A stretch of 47,699 nucleotides of DNA from NCBI GenBank assembly GCA_040391535.1, contig JBEBXQ010000017.1, positions 1 to 47,699 of the forward strand, read 5' to 3'. The notes under the pieces are model-generated. The model was not told the origin of the DNA. It worked only from the letters and a program-made list of their open reading frames with translations, and did no database searches. The number at the start of each line of letters is the position of its first letter. Position 1 is the first letter of the stretch. The DNA is from JBEBXQ01 sp040391535. GTDB taxonomy: Bacteria > Bacteroidota > Bacteroidia > Cytophagales > Spirosomataceae. Made by a program: the position numbers and the translations under genes. This document shows, one piece after another, positions 16,137 through 24,947 of the stretch.

Positions 16137-18257
16137 CTATTCTGCAACCGTAGCCTTGATTTTGGTAACTGCACCTTTCACACCATCGGTTCCGTTCTTT
16201 TCAAGCGCATCCAGACTTTGCAGGGCGGAAGCTTCCATGGCTTTCCCTTTAATACCGGCTTTTTTCAATCCTTTTTCCAGATTATTCAATACATAAAGCT
16301 GCCATTCTTCCGGCAATGCTGCCGTTGACTGCAGCACCTGGTTAATCTCTCCTCTGGTATTTCTGGAAGCAATAATGAAACTAATCTCTTCCAGGAAACT
16401 TACATTACCCGGGTTTTCTTCAAAAAACTTACTATTGTCTTTTAAATGCTTCAGCAAGGTAACAGACGAACCCGGTACAGACGACAGCACGGCAGTACGG
16501 AAAAGCTTCTGCGAACCATATTTTTCCAGTACAGAAGCCATGGTACGGTATACTTTGTCTGTTGGAAACTGTCCCAGACTCAGCGTAGCCTGCAATGCCA
16601 CTCTTGGGGAAGAATCGGTGGTTAACTTAATCATTTCATTCAGGTGCTGCGGATAGCGTTCTGCAACCACCAATCCATGCTTTCTGACGCCTTCATTACT
16701 GTCCTGCATCGCTTTCAGTGGCAGGCCGGCATCCATTGCTCCCAGACCGTCAATTGCATAAAACGCATGCAGACGGGTACGTGGATCGGTATGGGTAAGA
16801 AACATTTCTTTTAATGCGGGAATTACCGATTTATCCTGACGCTCCAGGATCAGCCGCTGTGCAGTGAGTCTCCACCATTGATTGGCATGTGCCAGTAATT
16901 CAACCAGTTCTGCGGTCGTTTTATTCCCTAGGGTCACATCATTCAGCTGACGTTTTTCTCCGTTGGCCGGAAAAATTCTATAGATACGGCCTTTATCAGA
17001 ACCTGCTTCAAAATCCATTTCAGCTTTGAGGTCATCCGGAATAGAAACCGGTGTTTCAATATGTTGGAGGTACATATCTACCAGGTACAGGTACCCGTCA
17101 GGGCCGGTTGCCAGGCTGGCCGGACGAAACCATGAATCGGTCGCGGCAAGAAACTCTTTATCTTCTTCCCCTTTACCACGGGTTGCCTTATATTGCGGCT
17201 CTCCGGGCACGTCTGCCAGCACCGTACGGTGTACCAGATTACCGGCTACCTCTCCTGTAAAAACAGAACCATAATACTCATCGGGGAAAGCATCGCCACC
17301 GTAGAAAGTTCCGCCTGAGGCACCTGTAAAGTGGCTGTCCGGCCATTCTGTACGGTTCAGCCCCAGCGAGTCATACTGATGCTGGCGCCGGGCACTTCTT
17401 TCAGCTCTCCAGTAGGGCGGAGGTGTTTTCTGAAACATTTCATCGTTATCATAAATTTTTACACTTCCGGCATAAGATGGCATATTACCGTGACGATACA
17501 GGTAACGGCCCGGAATAGGGGCCTGCTGAATGTAGAGGGTATTCTGGGTAAAAAATCTTGTTCCCCAATCGTCAATGGCCTGGCCGAATTGTCCGTTTCC
17601 GGATTCAATTTCGTATTTTCCGTTATCCATTCTGAACCGGAAATCACCACCTCCTACCGAAAGCGGTTTGGCATCCGGGTTATTGCCCGGGGTTATCTGA
17701 CCGGCCTGACCGTTATTATTGGCATAAATCCAGTTGTCTACACCAAAGCGGAGGCTGGTGATCTGTGCTTCGGAATTGCGGTCGAAAAATCCGGTGAAAA
17801 GTACTTCCTTTATATCGGCTTTATGATCACCGGTGGTGTCTTTAAGATAGTAGATCTCCGGTGCCGCAGTAACAATCAACCCGCCTTTCCAGGGTAACAT
17901 ACTGGTTGCACTGGGGAGCTTTTCCGCGAATATGACGGCATCATCAATTTTCCCGTCACCATCAGTATCTTTCAGAAATTTAATTCTTCCTTTCGGGTTA
18001 ACTGTATCGGCCTGGTAAGGATAATCACCCATTTCAATTACGTAGAGGCCACCGTTTTCATCAAATACCATATCTACCGGTGACATCACATGCGGCTCGG
18101 TCGCATAAGGTTCAATGGAAAATCCTTCTTTGAGCTGGAAAGTTTTCATGGATTCTTCCGGCGATAAGCCTTCATCATACTTGGGTTTTTCCTTACAGGA
18201 ATATACCGCTACAGAGGCAATGGCAAGAGCGGCGGGGAATAGTTTTTTAATCTTCAT
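16137..18257 (-). CDS. Lipoprotein dehydrogenase-like propeller with HEAT repeats
   Basis: The 706-residue protein has a lipoprotein signal (cysteine at about residue 21 in VAVYSCKE). The N-terminal two thirds form a propeller of the membrane-bound dehydrogenase type known from Planctomycetes and Bacteroidota: GFSIEPYATEPHVMSPVDMVFDENGGLYVIEM, a DTDGDGKIDD calcium-type loop, then PASLATGPDGYLYLVDMY near residue 390. Helical HEAT-like repeats follow (about 450-650). The cytochrome c domain that many relatives carry at the C terminus is absent; no CxxCH is present. Electrons would therefore have to leave by another carrier, and a HiPIP gene follows 81 bases later. Substrate unknown, probably a sugar or polyol. 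Confidence 0.78.
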   Translation of the reverse strand: MKIKKLFPAALAIASVAVYSCKEKPKYDEGLSPEESMKTFQLKEGFSIEPYATEPHVMSPVDMVFDENGGLYVIEMGDYPYQADTVNPKGRIKFLKDTDGDGKIDDAVIFAEKLPSATSMLPWKGGLIVTAAPEIYYLKDTTGDHKADIKEVLFTGFFDRNSEAQITSLRFGVDNWIYANNNGQAGQITPGNNPDAKPLSVGGGDFRFRMDNGKYEIESGNGQFGQAIDDWGTRFFTQNTLYIQQAPIPGRYLYRHGNMPSYAGSVKIYDNDEMFQKTPPPYWRAERSARRQHQYDSLGLNRTEWPDSHFTGASGGTFYGGDAFPDEYYGSVFTGEVAGNLVHRTVLADVPGEPQYKATRGKGEEDKEFLAATDSWFRPASLATGPDGYLYLVDMYLQHIETPVSIPDDLKAEMDFEAGSDKGRIYRIFPANGEKRQLNDVTLGNKTTAELVELLAHANQWWRLTAQRLILERQDKSVIPALKEMFLTHTDPRTRLHAFYAIDGLGAMDAGLPLKAMQDSNEGVRKHGLVVAERYPQHLNEMIKLTTDSSPRVALQATLSLGQFPTDKVYRTMASVLEKYGSQKLFRTAVLSSVPGSSVTLLKHLKDNSKFFEENPGNVSFLEEISFIIASRNTRGEINQVLQSTAALPEEWQLYVLNNLEKGLKKAGIKGKAMEASALQSLDALEKNGTDGVKGAVTKIKATVAE

Positions 18258-18297
18258 TGAACAAGGTATTTACAATAATAAGAGAATATTTTGTGGG

Positions 18298-19092
18298 TTA
18301 ATGGGCGGGGACAGGGATTTGCAAAGCCCAGTGAATCCCGTTTTCAACCAGTTTGAGGAAAGGAGCCTGCTCAAAATCCTGAGGATAACCCAGTGACGTG
18401 TAAAAGACTCTTCCCTGAAAATAGCTTTTGCGGGTCCAGGCAATCGGTTCGGTAATGTTTTTTGTTTTTCCGGTTAATAAAACCTCAGCGCGTTTATCGG
18501 CTAGCGGGCCTACTTTGTATAACGATCCGTTGCTGTGCCAGCCGGTTACACTGATCCCTTTCAGTATCTCATGGTTTTCTGCTTTTTCAGTCTTTTCCAC
18601 ATCTACACCCAGCTCTTCCGGCTCATAACCTTTGTTTTCACAACCCAGTACATCAGGTACAAATCCCCACCAGCCCTCGTGGCCAGCGGCAGGTTCGTCC
18701 CAGTTGGAGAATGCATGATTGGCAGTACGGAGGCCAACCACCGGTTTGCCCGAGCGTATGTATTTCCGGATCTGCTCCATCTGTGCATAGGGGAGTGCTA
18801 CTCTCCGGCAAAAAACGACCAGTAAATCGGCTTTTTCCAGCATTTCGAGCTGAGGAAACTGATAATTGGTATGGGTGCCGCTTCCCTGAATTACCGTGAC
18901 ACGAAAACCGAACTTTGTTCGTAAGGTTTCAGCAAAGGGCGGAATGGTTTTATCGGCTTCATAGTTCAGCGGGTCTTCACTGATCAGAAAAACAATATGC
19001 TTGTCAGCGGGGGCACCGGTACCGGCTATACCCGGTAGTACTGCCAATGCAGCCAATAAAAAACACCATAGTAAATTCTTCATTTTCTTCAT
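18298..19092 (-). CDS. Secreted ThuA-domain protein
   Basis: The 264-residue protein has a signal peptide (residues 1-23) and a ThuA-like domain with a glutamine-amidotransferase-like fold. Visible features are HIVFLISEDPLNYEADKTIP at the start, LLVVFCRRVALP, VVGLRTANHAFSNW near residue 130 and the C-terminal GRVFYTSLGYPQDF. ThuA was named for trehalose/sucrose utilisation in rhizobia, where it is linked to 3-keto-sugar metabolism, but the biochemical function of secreted members is not established. It sits between an alpha/beta hydrolase and the dehydrogenase-like lipoprotein, a common Bacteroidota arrangement around periplasmic sugar oxidation. There are two possible starts, 19092 and 19083. 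Confidence 0.82.
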   Translation of the reverse strand: MKKMKNLLWCFLLAALAVLPGIAGTGAPADKHIVFLISEDPLNYEADKTIPPFAETLRTKFGFRVTVIQGSGTHTNYQFPQLEMLEKADLLVVFCRRVALPYAQMEQIRKYIRSGKPVVGLRTANHAFSNWDEPAAGHEGWWGFVPDVLGCENKGYEPEELGVDVEKTEKAENHEILKGISVTGWHSNGSLYKVGPLADKRAEVLLTGKTKNITEPIAWTRKSYFQGRVFYTSLGYPQDFEQAPFLKLVENGIHWALQIPVPAH

Positions 19093-19118
19093 GGGAATAT
19101 CTGATTATGCAAAATGTT

Positions 19119-20225
19119 TTACTTCTTTAAGACCCGGTCAATTACATCATAGGCTTCAAACCGTGCTGATTCCGGAAAATCATGCGCCGCGTCCGGATAG
19201 CGTACAATCAGATTGCGTTCAGCCTTTACAAATCTGTACACTTCTGATGCCGCTTCAATTCCTTTTCTGACCCCCTCTACATTAAAATTGCTGTCGTTGA
19301 GCGGAGAATTGGAAAAAAATGTACGGGGAGCCAGTGCGGCTATCACTTCATCAAAATCAAAAGGGAAAAGCCGGGCATCCAGCTTGTACTGATCCCGTAA
19401 AAGTGGCATATACCGGTCCTGTGCCCACGGTCCCAACGCGCCGCCGTATCGTTCGGATACCTCTTTACCCGCATTGTAATACCGGAAGGGCGTCCAGCCG
19501 CAGCTGGCTACAATGACCTTCAGGCGGGGATCAAATGCGCCGGCAAACATGGCGTTATGTCCGCCAAGTGAATGACCGATAACGCCTGTTCTTTCAGGGT
19601 CGGTTTGTTGGAGCGAATGCAGTAAGTCTACACAGCGGATATGATTGAAAACGGCCTGCATGGTTCCTGACTGATAACGGTCTTTGGTAAAATCATGATC
19701 AGTCAGATCTCCGAAGCTGGGATAGTCAGGAGCGATTACCACATACCGGCGATGCGCCAGTTCGGAAGCTACTGCACGGTTTGACGCGGCTTCGCTGCTG
19801 TCAACGAGCCATTTCCCTTTGGCACCGGTACCATGAAGTACGAGCATGGAAGGAAATTTTTCGTCAGGCTTAACCGGAACCGGTAAATAAAGCAAGGCAT
19901 GAACATATTCACCGGGAGCTGCCAGAAAACGGATTTTCTGTCTTGTAAAACCATTCAGCTTTACGGATTCCAGTATTTCAATTTCAGGCACAGGCAGCGA
20001 CTTTGTCTGCGGAAGCGGACCCATAGCCAGCTGCATACCCTCCAGAATCTGCTGTCGCTTTTTGTCCCAGTCGGCTTGTGTACGCACGGGTTGCAGCTTG
20101 CCGGAAGTATCGGTAAATTGCAATAATGCCGGTTTTTCTCTTACTGCCATCGCGCACAGGAAGACCATTACCAGCAGGAGAGACAGTTTCGGATAATAGC
20201 GGCGGCGTGTCGGGGAACTCATCAT
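19119..20225 (-). CDS. Secreted alpha/beta hydrolase (acetyl-xylan-esterase/dienelactone-hydrolase-like)
   Basis: This 368-residue serine hydrolase has an N-terminal hydrophobic segment (YPKLSLLLVMVFLCAMAV), so it is probably exported or membrane-anchored. The nucleophile elbow is GVIGHSLGGHNAMFAGAFD, and the catalytic histidine is probably in RYPDAAHDFPES near the C terminus. The oxyanion region reads MLVLHGTGAKG. The AFDPRLKVIVASCGWTPF block is shared with the first domain of the nag-operon esterase, so both belong to the same broad esterase group. The start codon is 2 bases from the stop of the upstream ceramidase-like gene, implying coupled translation. Likely substrates are ester-linked substituents on glycans. 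Confidence 0.82.
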   Translation of the reverse strand: MMSSPTRRRYYPKLSLLLVMVFLCAMAVREKPALLQFTDTSGKLQPVRTQADWDKKRQQILEGMQLAMGPLPQTKSLPVPEIEILESVKLNGFTRQKIRFLAAPGEYVHALLYLPVPVKPDEKFPSMLVLHGTGAKGKWLVDSSEAASNRAVASELAHRRYVVIAPDYPSFGDLTDHDFTKDRYQSGTMQAVFNHIRCVDLLHSLQQTDPERTGVIGHSLGGHNAMFAGAFDPRLKVIVASCGWTPFRYYNAGKEVSERYGGALGPWAQDRYMPLLRDQYKLDARLFPFDFDEVIAALAPRTFFSNSPLNDSNFNVEGVRKGIEAASEVYRFVKAERNLIVRYPDAAHDFPESARFEAYDVIDRVLKK

Positions 20226-20227
20226 TT

Positions 20228-21631
20228 TTATGGATTTGATTTTGTCAGTACCTGATTTGAATTGTTCACTGTCTCATGAAGTAATCTTACGGCCATTTCT
20301 ACCAGTATTGTACCGGCTTCCGCTGTTCCGACTGTTCCCAATTCCATTTCATAACCTCCCTTTTTCATATCGTCAGGCATTCCCATATAATGAACGCCGT
20401 TTCCGTTTGAATAGCCGAGCACCAGTGTCTGAGGAAAAGGAGAGCGGTCACGAATGGCTTGTCCGAGGTCAGTCAGCGGTTCCCCGGGTAAGGTAACGAT
20501 AGCCACTGAACCCAGCGCAATTACCTGTACTTCAGCATTGACCGCTTCGAGGCCCGTTCTTTCCGTGCCTTTGGTGTCTAACGGCAACCCGGCGACACTA
20601 CGTTTAACAATCAGAGAATCACTTTGAAGACGGGCAGCAAATTTCATAGCATGCTGCGCTTTAGCGGCCAGTCCTGAGCCCATAGCGGTTACCGCTTCCC
20701 GTCCTCTCCGCCAGGGGTTGATATCTCCGGCCGTTCCCTGCAAAAATATGACTTCACCTCCCAGTACCGACTGAATTTTCTGACAGGCTTCACCCGGCCA
20801 GTCTGCTGATATTTCCTGTGAAAAAGGGTAAACAGATACCGCATGTATAGCGGCATGAAAGATGGTCGCTACAGGCTGGTTATTGTTATCACGGAGTGAA
20901 AGTAAGGTCAGTGTACGGTCCATCGGACCAAACCCTGCGCCGCCTGTTAATACATCCGGATCCCAGTCTTTATGCATATAGCTATACCCTTTGGGGGTCT
21001 GCTGTTCTTCTATACCCCAGGCAGGTTTTACTGGCCTGCGGTTATTCATAAATTCCGACGCATCTGTTTTTGTAATCCATAAAGTCACCGGCCGGAGCGT
21101 GGCGTCTGCATCACGGGCTGCGGCGACAGCCTGGGCGAGAATCAGCTGCATCCACTGGCTGAAATGCGGATCATTGTTCTGAGAAGGCATATAACGTATA
21201 GCCCACCAGGTATCTCTTTCTTTTCCCCTGAAACCTTCTGTATATACAGGCGCCCAGGGAGCTGAATGCGAATGAGAAGCATTGACTAAAATATGATCGT
21301 AGGGGATGGACAAAGCTGATGAAACCGATTTTCTGATTTCGTGGGTCAGCGATTCTCCGGCGTCTACGATATCCAGTGTGACAATCGCTGTTTTATTTTT
21401 TCCGTCATGAAGTAAGAGGGTTCTCAGGTAAAGAGGGTCGTTGAGGTGGGTATAGGGTTTCCCGGTAACCCAGTTTTTGATGCGGGGATCGGGAGAAATA
21501 TCCTTTTTACTGATCCCCGCCCGTAATGTAATTTCTGCTGTAGCGCTAAAGGATATCCCCGACAGCGCCAATACGAAAAAATATAGGGTTGAAACAAATT
21601 GTGTACGTAAACGTAATTTTAATCTTATCAT
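20228..21631 (-). CDS. Neutral-ceramidase-domain protein, third copy
   Basis: The 467-residue protein has a signal peptide (VSTLYFFVLALSGISFSATA) and the N-terminal catalytic domain of neutral/alkaline ceramidase. Zinc-type histidines are seen in NASHSHSAPW and in TIFHAAIHAVSVYP. It lacks the C-terminal Ig-like domain of true ceramidases (over 600 residues). The serine nucleophile of animal and Pseudomonas ceramidases lies in GDVSPN; here the equivalent reads GDINPW, with asparagine in place of serine. Amide hydrolysis by the standard mechanism is therefore doubtful. It differs clearly from the tandem pair at 31.7-34.5 kb. It is in the SusCD-linked run, 89 bases after an amidohydrolase gene. 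Confidence 0.75.
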   Translation of the reverse strand: MIRLKLRLRTQFVSTLYFFVLALSGISFSATAEITLRAGISKKDISPDPRIKNWVTGKPYTHLNDPLYLRTLLLHDGKNKTAIVTLDIVDAGESLTHEIRKSVSSALSIPYDHILVNASHSHSAPWAPVYTEGFRGKERDTWWAIRYMPSQNNDPHFSQWMQLILAQAVAAARDADATLRPVTLWITKTDASEFMNNRRPVKPAWGIEEQQTPKGYSYMHKDWDPDVLTGGAGFGPMDRTLTLLSLRDNNNQPVATIFHAAIHAVSVYPFSQEISADWPGEACQKIQSVLGGEVIFLQGTAGDINPWRRGREAVTAMGSGLAAKAQHAMKFAARLQSDSLIVKRSVAGLPLDTKGTERTGLEAVNAEVQVIALGSVAIVTLPGEPLTDLGQAIRDRSPFPQTLVLGYSNGNGVHYMGMPDDMKKGGYEMELGTVGTAEAGTILVEMAVRLLHETVNNSNQVLTKSNP

Positions 21632-21720
21632 TGGTTCAGGTATCAGATTGAATCAATAAAAATAGATATTACAATTGATAAGTGTTCTTTCCTGCCTTAA
21701 AAAATTTAAAAAAATCCTGA

Positions 21721-22515
21721 TTAAAGAGAAAGAATTCTTTTTGCGTTGCCGTAATACAAGAGATTTTTAACTTCCTGAGAAGCTTCTTCAGCTCTTAAAG
21801 CTTCTATACGAAGTAATCCTGTAATGTGATCCAGTATGGGAGCGTGGGTGCCGAAAGCGAATTTGTCTGTACCGTAGGATTTGAGCATATCGCCGAGGTT
21901 AAGCAGCATCCGTCCGGAAGTGTCCATAATCAGGTCGGTCTTACGGAATAATTCCATTTCTTCCTTATTGTAGACATTCAGCTGTGAGTTATTGGCTATA
22001 TTGAGGATCATATACTTTGCATCGGGTACAGCTTTGAGAATGGGTAATACATCTTTCAGCGCCCATTCTTTGGAAATGTCCATCCAGGAGCTCGGACGGC
22101 TGTCGACCATTCTGAGGGATAGGGCAACCGGAATTCCTTTGTCGCGGGCCATTTTGACAAGAGTGATGCAGTTTTCGTTGGTGAGCTCATAACCATGGTA
22201 CTGAGGGTGCAGCCGGATTCCCTTCATCCCCAGCTTTCCGGTACAAACTTTGAAATCATTTTCCCAGCCACTGTATATGGGATTAATAACAGCCAGCGGA
22301 ATAAAGCGATCACTGAATTTACGGGATGACCTGATTTCATGATACAGTTCTTCATTGGCCGACCGGGTATCTTTGTAAAAAATGCCGTTCAGGTTGCTTA
22401 CTACTGAAACATCTGCACCAATAGCATTCATACGGTTGAGGATGGCTTCGCAGGTATTATCCCTTAACTGACGGAAAGGCCAGTGTCCTGTATAGGTATT
22501 GGTATCAATTAACAT
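21721..22515 (-). CDS. Amidohydrolase-family protein with degenerate metal site
   Basis: A 264-residue protein of the amidohydrolase-2 (TIM-barrel metal hydrolase) type, a family that includes sugar lactonases and decarboxylases. The N-terminal HxH metal motif is replaced by DTNTYTG (residues 3-9). The barrel continues with KGIRLHPQYHGYEL and ends with FAFGTHAPILDH where an Asp-containing motif (often GTDYP) is expected. There is no signal peptide, although its partner is Tat-exported. Its start codon overlaps the 3' end of the upstream amidohydrolase gene by 11 bases, so the two are translationally coupled and may form a pair. It may be catalytically altered or a binding subunit. Confidence 0.75.
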   Translation of the reverse strand: MLIDTNTYTGHWPFRQLRDNTCEAILNRMNAIGADVSVVSNLNGIFYKDTRSANEELYHEIRSSRKFSDRFIPLAVINPIYSGWENDFKVCTGKLGMKGIRLHPQYHGYELTNENCITLVKMARDKGIPVALSLRMVDSRPSSWMDISKEWALKDVLPILKAVPDAKYMILNIANNSQLNVYNKEEMELFRKTDLIMDTSGRMLLNLGDMLKSYGTDKFAFGTHAPILDHITGLLRIEALRAEEASQEVKNLLYYGNAKRILSL

Positions 22516-23440
22516 TTCTTCCTATTTTTTTGAGCAGGTTATTATAATTTTCGAAGAAGATTTTTCTGCGCTGCGATTCGGTAAGATTTCCGGCTATTAT
22601 ATGACCGACACCCTGATAAAAACTGTTATCACAGGCAAACAGCAGCCGGTTTTCCCCGATATATTTCATGGCACATTCAACTATCCGGCCTTCATTATTG
22701 CTTCCAGAGAGGTCCACGTAAATATTGGGGATGCCCTGAACGGTTTTACAGGCATCTTCCCAGTCAATACCGCCACCCAGGTGAGCCAGCTGAAAAGTGG
22801 CTTCCGGATAACGCCTGGCGGCTTCGGCGATGTCAGACGGGATGGATACGTTCACCGGTTCACGGGAGTCATAGTTGATGCGCGCCTTGCCGATACCCAT
22901 GTGCATCAGAATCACCATTTTCAGATCAATGAATTTTTCAATGATGGGGTAGAAAAGCGGATCATTCATTTTAACGTGATTGTACAGCTTCAGGCCGATC
23001 ATGCCCTCGTCCACGCAGCGCTGTATTTCCTCAAGCGATTCCTTTTTGTATTGAGGATTCAGGGTCATCTGAGGCAGAAACCGTGCAGGATGCTTTTTGA
23101 AAGCACGCAGCACAAGGTTATTGGCTTCTGTAAATTCCTTAGGGTCTCCTTTGCCACCGGGTACCATAGGACGGGATATGGCCAGTTTTTCAATAAAAAG
23201 CCGGTCAGCAATATCCACTACCTCATCGCCGTCAGGGGAATTGAAATAGACATGGGCATGTGAATCAATTTTTCTGTACTTTTTAATCTCTGCCATGAGA
23301 TCAAACTTCGCTGCTGTATTGTCGGGCGAAGATCCCGGTACTTTTTCCGGAACCGTCGCCCACGATTCCCGGCTCATTAAAAGTCCGGAAACCGTGGCGG
23401 CTGCTCCTGTAAGAAATTTTCTGCGGTTGGGTAATGCCAT
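22505..23440 (-). CDS. Tat-exported amidohydrolase
   Basis: The 311-residue protein begins with a twin-arginine signal (NRRKFLTGAAATVSG) and continues as an amidohydrolase-2 barrel. The metal motif H61-A-H63 in KIDSHAHVYF is intact, with further likely ligands in LMHMGIGK, QLAHLGGG and the C-terminal FACDNSF aspartate. Family members hydrolyse lactones or decarboxylate aromatic acids; in sugar-oxidation pathways they open aldonolactones. Export fits a periplasmic oxidation step whose product is a lactone. It follows SusD by 19 bases and overlaps the next amidohydrolase gene. Confidence 0.8.
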   Translation of the reverse strand: MALPNRRKFLTGAAATVSGLLMSRESWATVPEKVPGSSPDNTAAKFDLMAEIKKYRKIDSHAHVYFNSPDGDEVVDIADRLFIEKLAISRPMVPGGKGDPKEFTEANNLVLRAFKKHPARFLPQMTLNPQYKKESLEEIQRCVDEGMIGLKLYNHVKMNDPLFYPIIEKFIDLKMVILMHMGIGKARINYDSREPVNVSIPSDIAEAARRYPEATFQLAHLGGGIDWEDACKTVQGIPNIYVDLSGSNNEGRIVECAMKYIGENRLLFACDNSFYQGVGHIIAGNLTESQRRKIFFENYNNLLKKIGRNVN

Positions 23441-23459
23441 ACTACTTATCTGGGGTTAA

Positions 23460-24935
23460 TCAATATCCGTCGTTCTGTTTTAAAGCGCCGTCAGTAGACA
23501 AATCGATCTGACTGAGGGGAATCGGAAAGTATTTCATGTGTGGTTCAATGTTAAACTTAACCACCTGTGCTGTTTGGGTTACGGGGTTATAGCTCCATTC
23601 AATTTCACGCAGAACCGTAGTGAATCTGCCTGTTCTGACAAGGTCAAACCACCTTTCCCCTTCCAGCGCAAATTCAAGCTGGCGTTCCAGCAATAATTTG
23701 TCTGTAAAACTTTCTTCAGTAGCGATATCAGAAGCCGTGTAGTTATGTCCGTTGTTTCCGAATGCCCGCTCCCTTATTTTATTCAGGGCAGTGAGTGCTT
23801 CGGCCGGTTGGTTCAGCCTGTAAAGCACTTCGGCTTTCAGTAACAGGATATCCGCATATCTGATCACCGGAATATCCAGTCCGGAAGAGCCGGCCACGTG
23901 CTCATTGGCAAACTTGCTTACATATGGATACCAGTTCTCGACAGCCTCGGGCGGACTGGTGGGTGATTTCCAGTATTCTGTAAAAGTGGCTTCTTTTCTG
24001 GAATCAGCGGGATCAAATTGTTTCATGAGGCTCCAGGACGGGAATGCGTTTTCATTTCCCCTGGCGGCAATACCTGCCACACCGAAATAGGGCAGGAAAT
24101 CCGTTGATAAATCCTGTCCGTTAGTGCTGCCAAGGTATTTGAGAGCGAAAATCACTTCATTATTATTCTCTGTTGCTTCTTCCCAGAGCGATGCATAGCT
24201 TTCCTGTAAGGCGAAACCATCTGTATCCAGCATATCAAGATAGGTTTTCGCTTCATTCCAGTTCTGGCGGTAGACATAGACCTTCGCTAAAAGTGCTATA
24301 GCAGCTGATTTGCTGGCACGTCCCTTTGCAATAGCATTCCTTGACGGAAGTAAACCTACAGCTTCTTTCAGATCGCTGATAATAAGGGTGTAGATTTCCT
24401 CTTCTGAAGCCCGGCCGGTTTGTCTTGATTCTTCTACTGTCAGTATTGAGGTGACATTCGGAACACCTCCGAACATGCGTACCAGATCAAAATAAAACAG
24501 CGCACGAAGGAATTTTGCTTCACCGGCAAACTGTTCCTTTTTGCCTGCGGCATAATCAGTAGGTGTCTCTATATGTGTCAGAACGGCATTGGCCCTGAAA
24601 ATAGCATTATATGTATTAACCCAGAAACTCGAAAACAATGGATTTTCAGGAGAAAATGACAATGTATTGATCTCGTCCAGCCCGCCGATGTTGAAATATC
24701 CTGTACGGTGAATATTATCGGTAGGCATTTCTGTTAAAGTCCAGTCTTTGGGTTTGCGGGCCTGATACCGGCTATAGATACCTATAACGGCAGCATCCAT
24801 ATCTGCGGAAGTCTTATAGAAATCGGCTTCTGTAAGTGTGGAAGGAGGTGTTAACTCCAGAATGCTCTCCTGACAGCCGCTCATGCTCAGCGTTACGGCC
24901 AGCCCAAATGCGAAAATGTATTGATTATATTTCAT
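23460..24935 (-). CDS. SusD/RagB-family outer-membrane lipoprotein
   Basis: A 491-residue glycan-binding lipoprotein that caps the SusC channel on the cell surface. The lipobox is visible (TLSMSGCQES, cysteine near 21). The alpha-helical TPR-like core contains AIGIYSRYQ, AEAKFLRALFYFDLVRMFGGVP near residue 140 and the C-terminal RYADILLLKAEVLYRLNQ and LLLERQLEFALEGERWFDLVRTGR motifs, all diagnostic of the family. It ends in QNDGY as expected. It follows its SusC partner by 12 bases. Substrate cannot be read from the sequence. Confidence 0.95.
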   Translation of the reverse strand: MKYNQYIFAFGLAVTLSMSGCQESILELTPPSTLTEADFYKTSADMDAAVIGIYSRYQARKPKDWTLTEMPTDNIHRTGYFNIGGLDEINTLSFSPENPLFSSFWVNTYNAIFRANAVLTHIETPTDYAAGKKEQFAGEAKFLRALFYFDLVRMFGGVPNVTSILTVEESRQTGRASEEEIYTLIISDLKEAVGLLPSRNAIAKGRASKSAAIALLAKVYVYRQNWNEAKTYLDMLDTDGFALQESYASLWEEATENNNEVIFALKYLGSTNGQDLSTDFLPYFGVAGIAARGNENAFPSWSLMKQFDPADSRKEATFTEYWKSPTSPPEAVENWYPYVSKFANEHVAGSSGLDIPVIRYADILLLKAEVLYRLNQPAEALTALNKIRERAFGNNGHNYTASDIATEESFTDKLLLERQLEFALEGERWFDLVRTGRFTTVLREIEWSYNPVTQTAQVVKFNIEPHMKYFPIPLSQIDLSTDGALKQNDGY

Positions 24936-24947
24936 GATGCAGTCTGA

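Noticed and set aside
17085..17101. GGTACAGGTACCCGTC resembling the operator arm
   Set aside because: Inside coding sequence and not a palindrome with the TACGTA centre.
21601..21612. GTGTACGTAAAC, an imperfect palindrome with the same TACGTA core near the start of the third ceramidase-like gene
   Set aside because: It lies inside the coding region in mid-operon and lacks the GGG/CCC arms; too weak to add to the four sites.
22499..23263. A 254-codon open frame on the plus strand
   Set aside because: It is antisense to the Tat-exported amidohydrolase, which has intact family motifs; composition follows the shadowed gene.
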